Assembly: GCA_023664665.1 (NCBI GenBank)
Contig: JAMPEY010000022.1
Span: 1 to 53,374, forward strand
Direction: 5' to 3'
From: Lachnoclostridium sp.
GTDB taxonomy: Bacteria > Bacillota > Clostridia > Lachnospirales > Lachnospiraceae
DNA length: 53,374 nt
Within the stretch, counting starts at the first letter, position 1. Each line of letters opens with the position of its first letter. Below, in pieces: positions 24,030-33,707 of the stretch. The position numbers and the translations under genes were made by a program. The notes beneath the pieces are model-generated. The model worked only from the letters and a program-made list of their open reading frames with translations, was not told the origin of the DNA and searched no databases.

Positions 24030-26384
24030 CTATTGCGTCCCATGCTTTTCGTGTCCGGCAGTATATTCGGCAAACGGCGGTTCTTCTACATTTTTGGCAA
24101 AATCCGCCCGCCTTATCCTTTCAAAAAAGTCCAATATCTCGGTTGTTTCTTTTTGGTCCTCCACGGTAAAATCCAGACGAAAAGACACCTTATCCTGCCA
24201 GTTTGCAAGCTCTCCGTGCAAAGAGAGCGGAACGCTGTTATAAATAATATTCATGCAGTGAAGACAGTTTACTTCCACCGGAAACCTTTTATGATAGCGG
24301 TCTATCAGTTTTACAGCAGCCTTTTTATCAGCGGTCCCCTGCTGTTTCCCCTCACAGCGGGATGCCGTCTTGACCGCGCAGTTAGCCGTAATCATCATGG
24401 GAATCCTGCCATATATGATTTTTTCACAGGGAAGCCCGTTTTCCCACAGAAGACTTCTCTGCTCCTTGCCCGTTAATTCCAAGGGCATGCAAAAACCGGA
24501 AAGAAACGGCGTCCATGCCTTAAGCGTCTCCCGATTCCAGATATAAAGCCCTGCATCCCCATAAATGTGGCCGGGAAATAACTCCCAAAGCCCCAAGCCA
24601 TCCGGATTTTTTACCAAAATACCGTCAAAAATCCTTTTGTTTTGTACAAACAGGGCGGAAAGTCTGTCCACATAAGCGGAATCTCTTTTTCTGAGAATAT
24701 GGGGCAGGGCAATTGCCAATTCTATTTCATCCTGCATATTTTCCTTTAACCGGCCACACAGTGCCAAAGTCTTCCGCTCCCGGTGAAACAACATATCCCC
24801 GTCTATATAAATCCTGCCAATCCACGGCTTTTCCCGTTTCAAGGCAGCCTTGTCCGCAAATTGAACAACCGCTTCCAACTGTTCCAAAGCGGAGAGAGCG
24901 AGAACAAAACCTTTCTTCTTTTCACGGCTATGCCCATGCATACAACAGGAACCGTTTCGCAAATCCTGTTGCCGTGTATCGCAGTTTTCTGTCTGCGGTA
25001 CTGCTGCAGATAAAGAGTCTGCGCCTTTAACCGGTTCCTCCGTATTTCTTCTGACCGGCATACCGTTGGACAAAATCAGTAAATCCTCTAATTGTCTTAC
25101 CGCCTCTCTGCGAAGCTCATTTACGGCGCCTAAAGGATAAAAAGCATCCTCATCCACAGTGGCTTCCATGCCGTCCGCCTCAAAAATACTGTTGCCCAAT
25201 TTCCCTAACCGGCCTTGAATATCATTTGGGGCAATCGGCTGATTTTTGGCTTTTTGTACCTCCGTTCCCTCCACCGTGACACTCAGGGGAGCCTTACCCT
25301 CCCTTTCCAAAGTCAGGGTAAGCTGCGCCGGCATTCCCGTAAGAAAGCTTCCCCTTACCAAAATAGGCATGGATGGTTTCTTGTCCAGATACCTGTTGCA
25401 AATTGCCTGTAACCGTTCTTCATCATTGGCACAATAGGCAGGATTGTCCAAGGTTACCATTTTCCTGCCGTTATGCTTAAAATAGTAACCGTCCTGTGTC
25501 CCGCTCCTGATATAAAGATTTTCCAAGAGGCGTAAATCCTTTTTGTCAATTTTCCACTCCGCCTGTCCGTTTTTCCTACAGCGATAGTACAAATCAATAT
25601 ACTTACGATAGATAGCGGTGACACCGGCAACATATTCCGGTTTTTTCATTCTGCCCTCTATTTTGAAAGAATCGATTCCGGCCTCAATCAGCTGCGGAAT
25701 ATGCCGAATGGTACACATATCTTTGAGACTTAAGGGGAAACACTCCCCCGTCCGTTCCCCGCCTGTATCTATCCGATAAGGAAGCCTGCAGGGTTGGGCG
25801 CATCTGCCCCTGTTTCCGCTCCTGCCCCCCAGCATACTGCTGAACAGGCACTTGCCCGAATAGCAATAACACATTGCCCCATGGATAAATGTCTCAACTT
25901 CCACCCCGGTCTTGTCCTTAATATCCCGGATTTCTTCTAAACTGAGCTCTCTTGCCGGCACAATCCGGCTTGCTCCCATATGCTTTAATAATGCCGCTCC
26001 CGATACCCCTGTCAGGGTCATCTGGGTGCTGGCATGAAGTTTTAAATTGGGAAAATGCCTGCGCAGAGACATAAACACACCGATGTCCTGAACAATCACC
26101 CCGTCCAGCCCCGCCTCATAACAGGGCTTTACATACTCACAAACCTCCGGAAATTCCGATTCTTTTATCAGGGTATTGACTGTGAGGTAAACCTTTCTCC
26201 CCCATAAATGAGCATATCGGATGCACTCCGTCAACTCCGCCGCGGAAAAATTTTCCGCATATGCCCTTGCGCTAAAACGGTCCCCGCCTAAATATACGGC
26301 ATCTGCTCCCGCATGAACCGCTCCATAAAAAGCTTCCTTACTTCCGGCAGGCGAAAGAAGTTCTACAAATGATTCCTGTCCCAT
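24030..26384 (-). CDS. Peptidase U32 family protein with DUF3656
   Basis: A 784-aa protein: an N-terminal U32 domain (about 8-300: LLSPAGSKEAFYGAVHAGADAVYLGG, cysteine cluster in GRSGNRGRCAQPCRLPY, HGAMCYCYSGKCLFSS), a DUF3656 middle (about 370-440), and a C-terminal part with ELTGKEQRS and further Cys-containing stretches (NCLHCMN). Relatives include collagenase-like peptidases and the RlhA/YrrO tRNA/rRNA hydroxylation proteins. The cysteines suggest an iron-sulfur or metal cofactor, so RNA modification is at least as likely as proteolysis. A low-complexity insert lies near 440-480. It starts 12 bp past a terminator-like hairpin behind zapA. Confidence 0.88.
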   Translation of the reverse strand: MGQESFVELLSPAGSKEAFYGAVHAGADAVYLGGDRFSARAYAENFSAAELTECIRYAHLWGRKVYLTVNTLIKESEFPEVCEYVKPCYEAGLDGVIVQDIGVFMSLRRHFPNLKLHASTQMTLTGVSGAALLKHMGASRIVPARELSLEEIRDIKDKTGVEVETFIHGAMCYCYSGKCLFSSMLGGRSGNRGRCAQPCRLPYRIDTGGERTGECFPLSLKDMCTIRHIPQLIEAGIDSFKIEGRMKKPEYVAGVTAIYRKYIDLYYRCRKNGQAEWKIDKKDLRLLENLYIRSGTQDGYYFKHNGRKMVTLDNPAYCANDEERLQAICNRYLDKKPSMPILVRGSFLTGMPAQLTLTLEREGKAPLSVTVEGTEVQKAKNQPIAPNDIQGRLGKLGNSIFEADGMEATVDEDAFYPLGAVNELRREAVRQLEDLLILSNGMPVRRNTEEPVKGADSLSAAVPQTENCDTRQQDLRNGSCCMHGHSREKKKGFVLALSALEQLEAVVQFADKAALKREKPWIGRIYIDGDMLFHRERKTLALCGRLKENMQDEIELAIALPHILRKRDSAYVDRLSALFVQNKRIFDGILVKNPDGLGLWELFPGHIYGDAGLYIWNRETLKAWTPFLSGFCMPLELTGKEQRSLLWENGLPCEKIIYGRIPMMITANCAVKTASRCEGKQQGTADKKAAVKLIDRYHKRFPVEVNCLHCMNIIYNSVPLSLHGELANWQDKVSFRLDFTVEDQKETTEILDFFERIRRADFAKNVEEPPFAEYTAGHEKHGTQ

Positions 26385-26395
26385 CTTCTGTCTCC

Positions 26396-26424
26396 AAAAA
26401 CAAAAAGCTGTCCAAAGCGGACAG
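26396..26424 (-). terminator. Terminator-like hairpin between zapA and the U32 gene
   Basis: CTGTCC and GGACAG pair around a 5-nt loop and are followed on the minus strand by CTTTTTGTTTTTGG. The T-run ends just before the U32 ribosome site (GGAGAC), so it would terminate zapA mRNA or throttle read-through into the U32 gene. Confidence 0.75.
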
Positions 26425-26429
26425 ACTCT

Positions 26430-26852
26430 TTATTTTCCTTTCCGTTCTGCTTCCAGACGGACTACTTTTTTAGAACCGTCACTGACCTTCTGCGAATTAT
26501 CATTGACCTTCTCCTGAAGTTCTTTCACCTGTTTTTCGGAATCTTCCAGCTTCATCTGCGCAGAAATCAACTCATGCTTAAGATTATATAATTCTTTCTC
26601 CTTTGCCTGTAAATCCTCCTCCAAAAGAGAAATCTGCTTTTTTGCCTTAAAATAGTCGTCAGCAATATTGAGTTGTAATAATACGCTCTGTGTATCAAGA
26701 GACTGCCTCTTAAAACTGTCTACTTTTCCGAATTCGTTTGCCTTATTATTGATGTAGGAAGCTACCTTTTGCAAATATTCTTCGCTCTCATATCCGCTTA
26801 AAGTAAATACCTTTCCGCCAATAATAACCTCTGTATCTGTTTTGGAAGACAT
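26430..26852 (-). CDS. zapA: Cell division protein ZapA
   Basis: A 140-aa ZapA-family protein that bundles FtsZ filaments at midcell. The N-terminal ZapA domain (about 5-75) has TEVIIGGKVFTLSGYESEEY and YINNKANEF. It is followed by a long coiled coil (about 80-135, Leu/Glu/Lys heptads), which mediates dimerisation and is extended relative to E. coli ZapA (109 aa). The ATG follows GAGGTGAGACG. zapA directly before a U32 peptidase is a common clostridial order, which supports the call. Confidence 0.88.
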   Translation of the reverse strand: MSSKTDTEVIIGGKVFTLSGYESEEYLQKVASYINNKANEFGKVDSFKRQSLDTQSVLLQLNIADDYFKAKKQISLLEEDLQAKEKELYNLKHELISAQMKLEDSEKQVKELQEKVNDNSQKVSDGSKKVVRLEAERKGK

Positions 26853-26940
26853 CGTCTCACCTCATTTCCGTCAAATCCCCAAAATATATTACTTATTATA
26901 TCGCAGATTGGGAATGCTGGCAAGCTTTTTATATCCGGTA

Positions 26941-27019
26941 TTGTCAAATACTGTGGATTGCTAAATACTATGGATTGCTAAATACTATGGATTGCTAAAT
27001 CCTATGGGATTGCTAAACA
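26941..27019. repeat. 17-bp tandem repeat at the ruvB 3' end
   Basis: GGATTGCTAAATACTAT occurs at 26955-26971 and 26972-26988. An 18-bp variant (26989-27006) and a partial unit (27007-27019) follow, with a degenerate unit before (26941-26954). The last unit contains the ruvB stop codon (27013-27015). This looks like a minisatellite grown by slippage downstream of ruvB. Confidence 0.85.
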
Positions 27020-28005
27020 AGGATTCCCAAATGCCTGTATGCCAGCTCTGTCACCACTCTGCCTCTGGGTGTACGGTTGATAAATCCGTTCTTGATCAGA
27101 TAGGGTTCATACACATCCTCAATGGTTCCGGCATCTTCTCCGATGGCGGCGGCAAGCGTGTCAAGTCCCACCGGTCCCCCGCTGAATTTATCTATCATGG
27201 TAATCAGGAGATTTCTGTCAATATGGTCAAGCCCGAGCTTATCTACATCCATCAGGTCAAGAGCCGTATGGGCAACCTCCTCTGTGATAATACCGTCATA
27301 TTTTACCTGAGCAAAATCCCGCACTCTCTTTAAGATGCGGTTTGCAAGACGGGGCGTACCCCTGCTTCTTCTCGCCATCTCCAAGGCTCCTTCCGGTTCC
27401 AGCTCCACCTGAAGGACCTTCGCGGAATTCATAATAATCTGTTGCAGTTCTTCCACTGTATAAAATTCCAGATGATGAATCATCCCAAAGCGGTCACGCA
27501 GCGGCGCCGTCAAAAGTCCTGCTCTGGTAGTTGCGCCAACCAGCGTAAATTTAGGCAGCTCCAAACGCACGGAGCGGGCGGATGACCCTTTTCCGATCAT
27601 AATGTCAATACAGTAATCCTCCATGGCAGGATAAAGCACTTCCTCCACCTGACGGTTCAGCCTGTGGATCTCATCCACAAACAATAAATCCCCTTCATCC
27701 AGATTATTAAGGATTGCCGCCATATCCCCCGGCTTTTCAATGGCAGGACCGCTTGTAACCTTAATATGGACTCCCATCTCATTGGCAATAATGCCTGCAA
27801 GGGTAGTCTTTCCAAGTCCCGGCGGACCGTAAAAAAGCACATGGTCAAGGGCATCTCCACGCTGCTTCGCCGCCTTGATATAAATTCTTAAGTTCTCCTT
27901 GATTTTGGATTGACCAATGTAGTCATCCAATTTCCGGGGGCGTAAGCTTCCTTCTATTCTGCTGTCTTCCTCTGTAATATTGGTTTCAATCGTTCTGGGC
28001 GACAT
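27013..28005 (-). CDS. ruvB: Holliday junction branch migration ATPase RuvB
   Basis: A 330-aa AAA+ motor that drives branch migration of Holliday junctions with RuvA. The N-terminus has [11 protein letters not shown]. Walker A is GPPGLGKTT, Walker B is LLFVDEIHR, sensor 1 lies in LVGATTRAG and the arginine finger region is LRDRFG. The C-terminal winged helix ends [14 protein letters not shown]. Length is normal. The start follows AGAGGT. It lies 30 bp behind ruvA, the standard operon order. Its stop codon falls within a tandem repeat. Confidence 0.97.
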   Translation of the reverse strand: MSPRTIETNITEEDSRIEGSLRPRKLDDYIGQSKIKENLRIYIKAAKQRGDALDHVLFYGPPGLGKTTLAGIIANEMGVHIKVTSGPAIEKPGDMAAILNNLDEGDLLFVDEIHRLNRQVEEVLYPAMEDYCIDIMIGKGSSARSVRLELPKFTLVGATTRAGLLTAPLRDRFGMIHHLEFYTVEELQQIIMNSAKVLQVELEPEGALEMARRSRGTPRLANRILKRVRDFAQVKYDGIITEEVAHTALDLMDVDKLGLDHIDRNLLITMIDKFSGGPVGLDTLAAAIGEDAGTIEDVYEPYLIKNGFINRTPRGRVVTELAYRHLGILV

Positions 28006-28035
28006 AGAGTACCTCTGTTTTCATTTTTTCTAACA

Positions 28036-28644
28036 TTAAAACATTTTCTTAAGCGCTGCCTTTAACACTGCTCCTGAATCCATATCCTCCACACCTTCAA
28101 TGGCATTGACAGCCTTTAAGCTCTCCGCCTGACCATAGCCCAAAGATACTAATGCCGCTACCGCCTCCTGTTTCTGGGGCGTGTCCGCAAGGGCATTGGC
28201 TCCTGCCGTCATTGTTATTTCACGGCTGATCATGTCATCATCTATCTTTATTTTATCCTTAAGTTCCAATATCAGTCGTTCCGCCGTTCTGGCGCCGATG
28301 CCGGGAGCCTTGGAAATCGCCTTGACATCCCCCGACAGGATGGCAAACCGCAGGGCATCCGCATCCATAACGGACAAAACGGACAGTGCCCCTTTGGGTC
28401 CGATACCGTTTACCGTAATGCATTTTTTAAAGATTTCCAAGTCATTCCGGGAAAGAAAACCGTATAGTAAAAAGGCATCCTCCCGTACGCAGGTATAGGT
28501 ATAGAGTTTTGCCTGCTCCCCGATGCCCGGCAGTCTCGCAGCCGTATCGGCGGATATTTTTACATTATAACCGATTCCTCCCACATCAATCACCACATTA
28601 TCCATGGTGATGTCGTCTATAATTCCCTTCACAAAAGCTATCAT
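28036..28644 (-). CDS. ruvA: Holliday junction DNA-binding protein RuvA
   Basis: A 202-aa protein that binds four-way junctions as a tetramer and recruits RuvB. An N-terminal OB fold (MIAFVKGIIDDI...VIDVGGIGYNV, 1-65), two helix-hairpin-helix motifs (ITVNGIGPKGAL and ISKAPGIGARTAERLILELKDKI) and a C-terminal RuvB-binding domain (about 155-202, AVAALVSLGYGQAES) are all present. Length is normal. It sits between the MATE gene and ruvB. Confidence 0.96.
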   Translation of the reverse strand: MIAFVKGIIDDITMDNVVIDVGGIGYNVKISADTAARLPGIGEQAKLYTYTCVREDAFLLYGFLSRNDLEIFKKCITVNGIGPKGALSVLSVMDADALRFAILSGDVKAISKAPGIGARTAERLILELKDKIKIDDDMISREITMTAGANALADTPQKQEAVAALVSLGYGQAESLKAVNAIEGVEDMDSGAVLKAALKKMF

Positions 28645-28664
28645 AACAGTTCAAATCCTCACAT

Positions 28665-30065
28665 TCATGACATCTCTTTTTCAACAGTCCCACTCTCCGG
28701 ATATTTCCTGCGCATCCTCAAATACACCACCAAAAAACAAATCAGGTGTACGGCAAAAGTCAGTGCCCAGCTTATGGGATAGGAAATATACAAGCATCGC
28801 AAGGTTCTGTAGCTTTGGAATATCGTATAAATCCATACCACACGGAACAGGCAGGCGCCCGTCAGGGACACCAGCATGGGCATAACGGAATATCCCATGC
28901 CCCTTAACGCTCCCACCATGACATCCATCATGCCGCACAGACAATAAGTGGTACAGATGATACTAAGCCTCAAAACACCATAAGTAATTACTTCCGTATC
29001 ATCCGGATTCGGAGCATAAAGCTGCAATAAAGTACCTGAGAAAAAGTACGCCGCATTTCCCAGCACCAGTCCCACTATCATAACCGATATCTGGCAGATA
29101 ACCAGAATTTTTCCGATTCTTTTGATTTTATGGGCTCCATAATTCTGTCCGGTAAAACTGATTGCCGTCTGGTGAAAGGCATTCATTGCCGTATAGACAA
29201 ATCCCTCAATGTTAGACGCAGCGGTATTGCCCGCCATGGCAACGGAACCGAAGGAATTTACGGAGGACTGAATCAGCACATTGGAAATGGAAAACAAAGA
29301 ACCCTGCAAGCCTGCCGGCAGTCCAATCTGTAACATTTTCACCAACTTGTCCGGCACAATCCTTAATTGCTTTAAATCCAGCTTATAAACGCTGTCCGAA
29401 AGCATCAGGCACCGCAGCACCAACGCGGAAGACACTCCCTGGGAAATCACGGTGGCAATGGCTACCCCCGCCACGCCGATTTGAAACCCAATCACAAAAA
29501 TCAGATTCAATATGACATTGATAATCCCTGCCGCTAACAGGTAGTATAAGGGTCTTCTGGTATCTCCTACCGCACGCAGAATCGCGCTGCCGAAATTATA
29601 TGCCATCATAAAAGGCATCCCCACAAAATAAATCCTCATATACAGAACAGCCTGATCTATGACATCTTCCGGGGTATCCATCAGCCTCAGCGCCGGACCC
29701 GACAGGGCAATGCCCAGCACAATTAAAATGCAGCCGCTGACAAGGGATGTCAGTATCGCCGTATGCACGATGTCTGTTAGTTCCTTTTGTTTTCCTGCTC
29801 CGTAAAACCTTGCCACCAGAACATTGGCTCCCACGGAAAGGCCGATGAACACATTGACCAACAGGTTGATTAAAGAGCTGGTGGAACCCACTGCCGCCAG
29901 AGAATTACTTCCGGCATATCTTCCCACCACCACGATATCCGCAGCATTAAACAAAAGCTGCAATACCCCTGAAAGCATCAGGGGTACATAAAATATCAGT
30001 ATTTTCCCCAACAGGGGACCGTTACACATATCTATCTCGTATTTCTTTGACTTACTCTCACTCAT
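28665..30065 (-). CDS. MATE family efflux transporter
   Basis: A 466-aa protein with twelve predicted membrane helices in two similar halves. The N-half has PLMLSGVLQLLFNAADIVVVGRYAG and FIGLSVGANVLVARFYGAG; the C-half repeat begins near GLPAGLQGSLFSISNVLIQ. These are MATE hallmarks (Na+ or H+ coupled drug or metabolite export). The substrate is unknown. It starts 11 bp after the leuD stop, so it may be read from the leuCD promoter together with ruvAB. Confidence 0.9.
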   Translation of the reverse strand: MSESKSKKYEIDMCNGPLLGKILIFYVPLMLSGVLQLLFNAADIVVVGRYAGSNSLAAVGSTSSLINLLVNVFIGLSVGANVLVARFYGAGKQKELTDIVHTAILTSLVSGCILIVLGIALSGPALRLMDTPEDVIDQAVLYMRIYFVGMPFMMAYNFGSAILRAVGDTRRPLYYLLAAGIINVILNLIFVIGFQIGVAGVAIATVISQGVSSALVLRCLMLSDSVYKLDLKQLRIVPDKLVKMLQIGLPAGLQGSLFSISNVLIQSSVNSFGSVAMAGNTAASNIEGFVYTAMNAFHQTAISFTGQNYGAHKIKRIGKILVICQISVMIVGLVLGNAAYFFSGTLLQLYAPNPDDTEVITYGVLRLSIICTTYCLCGMMDVMVGALRGMGYSVMPMLVSLTGACLFRVVWIYTIFQSYRTLRCLYISYPISWALTFAVHLICFLVVYLRMRRKYPESGTVEKEMS

Positions 30066-30076
30066 TTTTATGCCTT

Positions 30077-30562
30077 TTATTTGTTATTGATATAGTTTAT
30101 CAGACCTTCCGCCGCAATAATCTTCTGCATAAACTCAGGGAATGCCTGACCTTTAAAGCTGCTTCCCTTTGTCACATCGGTGATGATGCCGGAATCAAAA
30201 TCAATCTCCACTTCATCCCCTGCCTCAATGCCCTTTGCCGCCTCGGGACACTCAATAATGGGAAGCCCGATGTTGATGGAATTGCGGTAAAAAATTCTGG
30301 CAAAAGTCTCCGCTATCACGCAGCTTACACCTGCCGCCTTAATGGCAATGGGTGCATGTTCCCTTGAAGAGCCGCAGCCGAAATTCTTGTCCGCCACAAT
30401 AATATCGCCCTTTTTCACCTTCTTTATAAATTCCTTATCGATATCTTCCATGCAGTGAGCCGCCAATTCTTCCGGATTGGAAGAATTGAGATATCTTGCG
30501 GGAATAATCACATCCGTATCCACATTGTCTCCATATTTAAAAACGCTTCCCTTAACTTTCAT
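30077..30562 (-). CDS. leuD: 3-isopropylmalate dehydratase small subunit
   Basis: A 161-aa small subunit of isopropylmalate isomerase, step two of leucine synthesis. It has the family's opening ([21 protein letters not shown]), the [15 protein letters not shown] substrate loop and the [14 protein letters not shown] stretch. This is the short, archaeal/clostridial type. The start is ATG 30562; the 40 open codons upstream overlap the leuC end and are not family-like. leuC ends 46 bp before it. leuA and leuB are not in the window. Confidence 0.93.
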   Translation of the reverse strand: MKVKGSVFKYGDNVDTDVIIPARYLNSSNPEELAAHCMEDIDKEFIKKVKKGDIIVADKNFGCGSSREHAPIAIKAAGVSCVIAETFARIFYRNSINIGLPIIECPEAAKGIEAGDEVEIDFDSGIITDVTKGSSFKGQAFPEFMQKIIAAEGLINYINNK

Positions 30563-30608
30563 CGGAATAATCACCCTATCCTTTCCATAATTTTTGTTCT
30601 TGCTATAT

Positions 30609-31865
30609 CTATAAAGCAATCCTTCCCGCCACAGCGCTTGCAGCCGCCACGGCAGGGCTTGCCAGATAAATCTCCGAATCAATATGCCCCATACGCCCTA
30701 CGAAGTTACGGTTGGTGGTGGACACACATCTCTCCCCCTGCGCAAGGACGCCCATATAACCGCCCAGGCAGGGACCACAGGTGGGTGTGCTTACAATAGC
30801 CCCCGCCTCAATAAAGGTCTTTAACAATCCCTCTTCCATTGCCTGCATGTAAATTGCCTGAGTTGCGGGAATCACGATGCAGCGGATTCCCTTTGCCACT
30901 TTCTTTCCGGAAAGCACCTTTGCGGCAATGCGCAGATCGTCAATACGCCCATTGGTGCAGGAGCCGATGACAACCTGATCAATGGTGATAGGATCCATCT
31001 TGCGGATTTCCTCTATGGTATGGGTATTTTCCGGCAGATGCGGGAATGCAACCGTGGGAAGCAGAGTGCTTAAATCAATGGTGTGCTCTTCATCATAAAC
31101 GGCATCCTCGTCCGCTTCATATATTTTATAAGCCCTGTTTGTATGCTCTTTTAAATAAGCCTTTGCAATCTCGTCCACCGGGAAAATGCCGTTCTTCCCC
31201 CCCGCTTCAATCGCCATATTGGCAATCGTAAAACGGTCATCCATGGTCAGGTTTTTGATTCCTTCTCCCACAAACTCCATGGATTTGTAAAGAGCGCCGT
31301 CCACACCGATCATGCCGATAATATGTAAAATCACATCTTTTCCGCTGACCCACTCGGATGGTTCGCCCACAATATTGAAACGGATTGCCGAAGGCACCTT
31401 GAACCATGCCTTGCCGGTAGCCATTCCTGCCGCCATATCCGTACTGCCCACGCCTGTGGAAAAAGCACCCAGCGCGCCGTAAGTACAGGTATGGGAATCC
31501 GCCCCGATAATCACATCCCCGGGAACCGTAAGCCCTTTTTCCGGAAGCAGTGCATGCTCAATGCCCATCTCTCCCACTTCAAAATAGTTGGTAATCTCAT
31601 TTTTTCTCGCAAATTCCCGCACGCATTTGCAATGCTCTGCGGACTTAATATCCTTATTGGGCACAAAATGGTCGGGCACTAGTGCAATCTTATCCCTGTC
31701 AAACACACCCTCTGTCTTAAATTTCTCCATTTCCTTGATTGCCACCGGGCTGGTGATATCGTTACCCAATACCAAATCCAGCTGCGCCTCGATCAACTGC
31801 CCCGCTTCTACTTTGTCAAGTCCCGCAGCCGCCGCAAGAATTTTCTGTGTCATCGTCATTCCCAT
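30609..31865 (-). CDS. leuC: 3-isopropylmalate dehydratase large subunit
   Basis: A 418-aa aconitase-fold subunit that, with LeuD, interconverts 2- and 3-isopropylmalate. The three [4Fe-4S] cysteine ligands lie in VIGSCTNGR and [10 protein letters not shown]. It also has the [21 protein letters not shown] active-site region. Length fits the short LeuC type (about 420 aa). The start is ATG 31865, set by GGAGG eight bases upstream. A TTGAAC-N17-TATGAT promoter precedes it. No T-box-like leader is visible: the leader is only about 45 nt. Confidence 0.94.
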   Translation of the reverse strand: MGMTMTQKILAAAAGLDKVEAGQLIEAQLDLVLGNDITSPVAIKEMEKFKTEGVFDRDKIALVPDHFVPNKDIKSAEHCKCVREFARKNEITNYFEVGEMGIEHALLPEKGLTVPGDVIIGADSHTCTYGALGAFSTGVGSTDMAAGMATGKAWFKVPSAIRFNIVGEPSEWVSGKDVILHIIGMIGVDGALYKSMEFVGEGIKNLTMDDRFTIANMAIEAGGKNGIFPVDEIAKAYLKEHTNRAYKIYEADEDAVYDEEHTIDLSTLLPTVAFPHLPENTHTIEEIRKMDPITIDQVVIGSCTNGRIDDLRIAAKVLSGKKVAKGIRCIVIPATQAIYMQAMEEGLLKTFIEAGAIVSTPTCGPCLGGYMGVLAQGERCVSTTNRNFVGRMGHIDSEIYLASPAVAAASAVAGRIAL

Positions 31866-31913
31866 ATGTACTTCCTCCAAAGCCAAAACATAATAGTTTC
31901 ATCAATACACATT

Positions 31914-31942
31914 ATCATATCACAGTAACGGTAAATGTTCAA
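31914..31942 (-). promoter_or_regulatory. Promoter of leuCD
   Basis: Minus-strand TTGAAC (31937-31942) and TATGAT (31914-31919) with 17-bp spacing and a TGTGA stretch before the -10. Transcription would begin near 31907. Confidence 0.65.
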
Positions 31943-31983
31943 ATACAACTTTTAAAAATGATGGTAAAATAGAAAAAAGCCAA

Positions 31984-32016
31984 TTGACAAGTTCCGCTAT
32001 AGGGATTTAATATAAT
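31984..32016 (+). promoter_or_regulatory. Promoter of the chemoreceptor gene
   Basis: TTGACA (31984-31989) is followed by TAATAT (32008-32013, 18-bp spacing) overlapping TATAAT (32011-32016). It leaves a leader of about 155 nt, holding an 8-bp inverted repeat ATATCATT/AATGATAT (32046-32053 and 32092-32099). No known riboswitch motif was recognised there. Confidence 0.6.
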
Positions 32017-32178
32017 AATGTCATGGTTGTACTTACTCATCTTTGATATCATTCACACCAATTATCCTTGTTCGATCAGTTTACGGCGATAAATGATATG
32101 CTGTTACAACCCTTGAAATCAATCAGACAAAATATCAGAGTAATGACAAAATAAATCATCAGGAAAGGGAGAATCAAA

Positions 32179-33630
32179 GTGACTAAGAAACAATATAAAA
32201 AAGCAAATGGAGCCGTTTTTCCGGTAATTATGATTATTCTTGGATATTTCGCATTATCCATGGTTGCGTGGATGTTTACCGCCGCTGCCACCTGGTCTGC
32301 TTATCTGCAGATGGGCGTTTCCATTGCTGCCATGGTCGTATGCATCATTGCCTTTTTAACGAAGCGTGATACGAAACAATGCGCCGTTATTATGATGGGA
32401 AGCGCATCCGTAGCCTATCTGACAATCCGCCTTGTGGGCACTTCTTCCGGTACATGGGCATATGCCTTTGCCGTACTGTTCTGCGCCATGGCATTTTTAA
32501 ATGTCAAGCTTATTATCGGTGGCAATATCGTCTCGATTTTAGGATCCGTTTTGCGCTTTGCGCTCTATTATAAAACCATGGATAGCGCTACTTTGAGTTC
32601 CGAAGCCATCGGTTTTCTTGTCATATGCCTCTGCGCTTATGCCTCCATCCGGATTATTACACTGTTAATTCGTTTTGACAAGGAAAATACTGAGGTCATC
32701 ATGCAGAATGCCGCCGAACAAAAGGAAAACAATGTAAGAATCATAGGCGCTGCCGAAGAAATCATCAATCATTTTGAAAATGCCATGGCTATGTTGGAAA
32801 ATCTGAAAAACAGCGTGGACACCAGCAATTTTGCCATGAGCGATATCGCAGCCAGCACCGAGAGTACCGCGGAAGCCATCCAGAAGCAGGCTGAAATGTG
32901 CTCGGAAATCCGGGTAAATACGGATAAGGCGGAGCAAAGCACCAAAATTATGATTGAAACCTCCCAGCGTTCCGAAGAAAATATTACAGAAGGCACCAAT
33001 GCCGTACAGGAATTGCGGGAACAGTCCCGGAATGTGGAAAGCTCCAGTCAGATTACGGCTGAAGTCATCGAAAGCCTTACCCAAAAAGTAGAAGAAGTCC
33101 AGAACTTTGTGGGTGATATTTTAAGTATCTCCAACCAGACCAATCTGCTTGCATTAAACGCTTCCATTGAAGCAGCCCGGGCAGGAGAAGCCGGTAAGGG
33201 CTTTGCCGTGGTTGCGGAAGAAATCAGGCAGCTTTCCGAGCAGACCAAAGAAGCTTCCAACAATATTACCAATATTATAGGCGTGTTAAACCAAGATGCA
33301 CAAAGGGCTAACGAAAGCATTGAAAATTCCCGCGCATCCGTTATCAGGCAAAATGAACTGATTGAAAATACACAGGAAAAATTTGAAAAAGTGGACGAGG
33401 AGGTTCGTCTGCTCGCCCAAAATATTAAAGATACGGAAGCCGTTATCGATGTTATTTTAGAGTCCACCGGAATCATTGCCGATAACATTACCCAGCTGTC
33501 CGCCACCAGCCAAGAGGTTGCCGCATCTTCCACAGAGGGACTTAGAACTTCCGAAGAAACCGTGGCAAACATGGCAAAGACGAAAGAAATCCTCGAAGAA
33601 ATCTTCCGCCTTGCCCAAGAGTTAAAATAG
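32179..33630 (+). CDS. Methyl-accepting chemotaxis-type receptor with membrane sensor
   Basis: A 483-aa receptor. Residues 10-165 form about six membrane helices with short loops and no sizeable extracellular sensor. There is no HAMP domain. The cytoplasmic signalling domain (about 190-483) has the conserved hairpin tip [33 protein letters not shown] in pieces near 318-350, which docks CheA/CheW. It probably senses within the membrane or through a partner. The GTG at 32179 follows AAAGGGAG. It stands alone between leuC and the ABC exporter; no other chemotaxis gene is nearby. Confidence 0.9.
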   Translation: MTKKQYKKANGAVFPVIMIILGYFALSMVAWMFTAAATWSAYLQMGVSIAAMVVCIIAFLTKRDTKQCAVIMMGSASVAYLTIRLVGTSSGTWAYAFAVLFCAMAFLNVKLIIGGNIVSILGSVLRFALYYKTMDSATLSSEAIGFLVICLCAYASIRIITLLIRFDKENTEVIMQNAAEQKENNVRIIGAAEEIINHFENAMAMLENLKNSVDTSNFAMSDIAASTESTAEAIQKQAEMCSEIRVNTDKAEQSTKIMIETSQRSEENITEGTNAVQELREQSRNVESSSQITAEVIESLTQKVEEVQNFVGDILSISNQTNLLALNASIEAARAGEAGKGFAVVAEEIRQLSEQTKEASNNITNIIGVLNQDAQRANESIENSRASVIRQNELIENTQEKFEKVDEEVRLLAQNIKDTEAVIDVILESTGIIADNITQLSATSQEVAASSTEGLRTSEETVANMAKTKEILEEIFRLAQELK

Positions 33631-33660
33631 CAGCCATTTTCTCCCTTTAAGATAGTTAAA

Positions 33661-33699
33661 GGAAGCAGGCGTTTTTTGAATGTTAAAATGCCTGCTTCC
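33661..33699. terminator. Bidirectional hairpin between receptor and ABC genes
   Basis: GGAAGCAGGC (33661-33670) pairs with GCCTGCTTCC (33690-33699), extended by TTTT/AAAA inside. It lies between convergent genes. T-runs outside the stem are short. Confidence 0.65.
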
Positions 33700-33707
33700 A
33701 AATACTT

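Noticed and set aside
26941..27019. CRISPR array
   Set aside because: The units are contiguous 17-bp repeats with no spacers.
31887..32178. A riboswitch in the leader of the chemoreceptor
   Set aside because: An 8-bp inverted repeat is present, but no c-di-GMP, SAM, T-box or other consensus core could be recognised.
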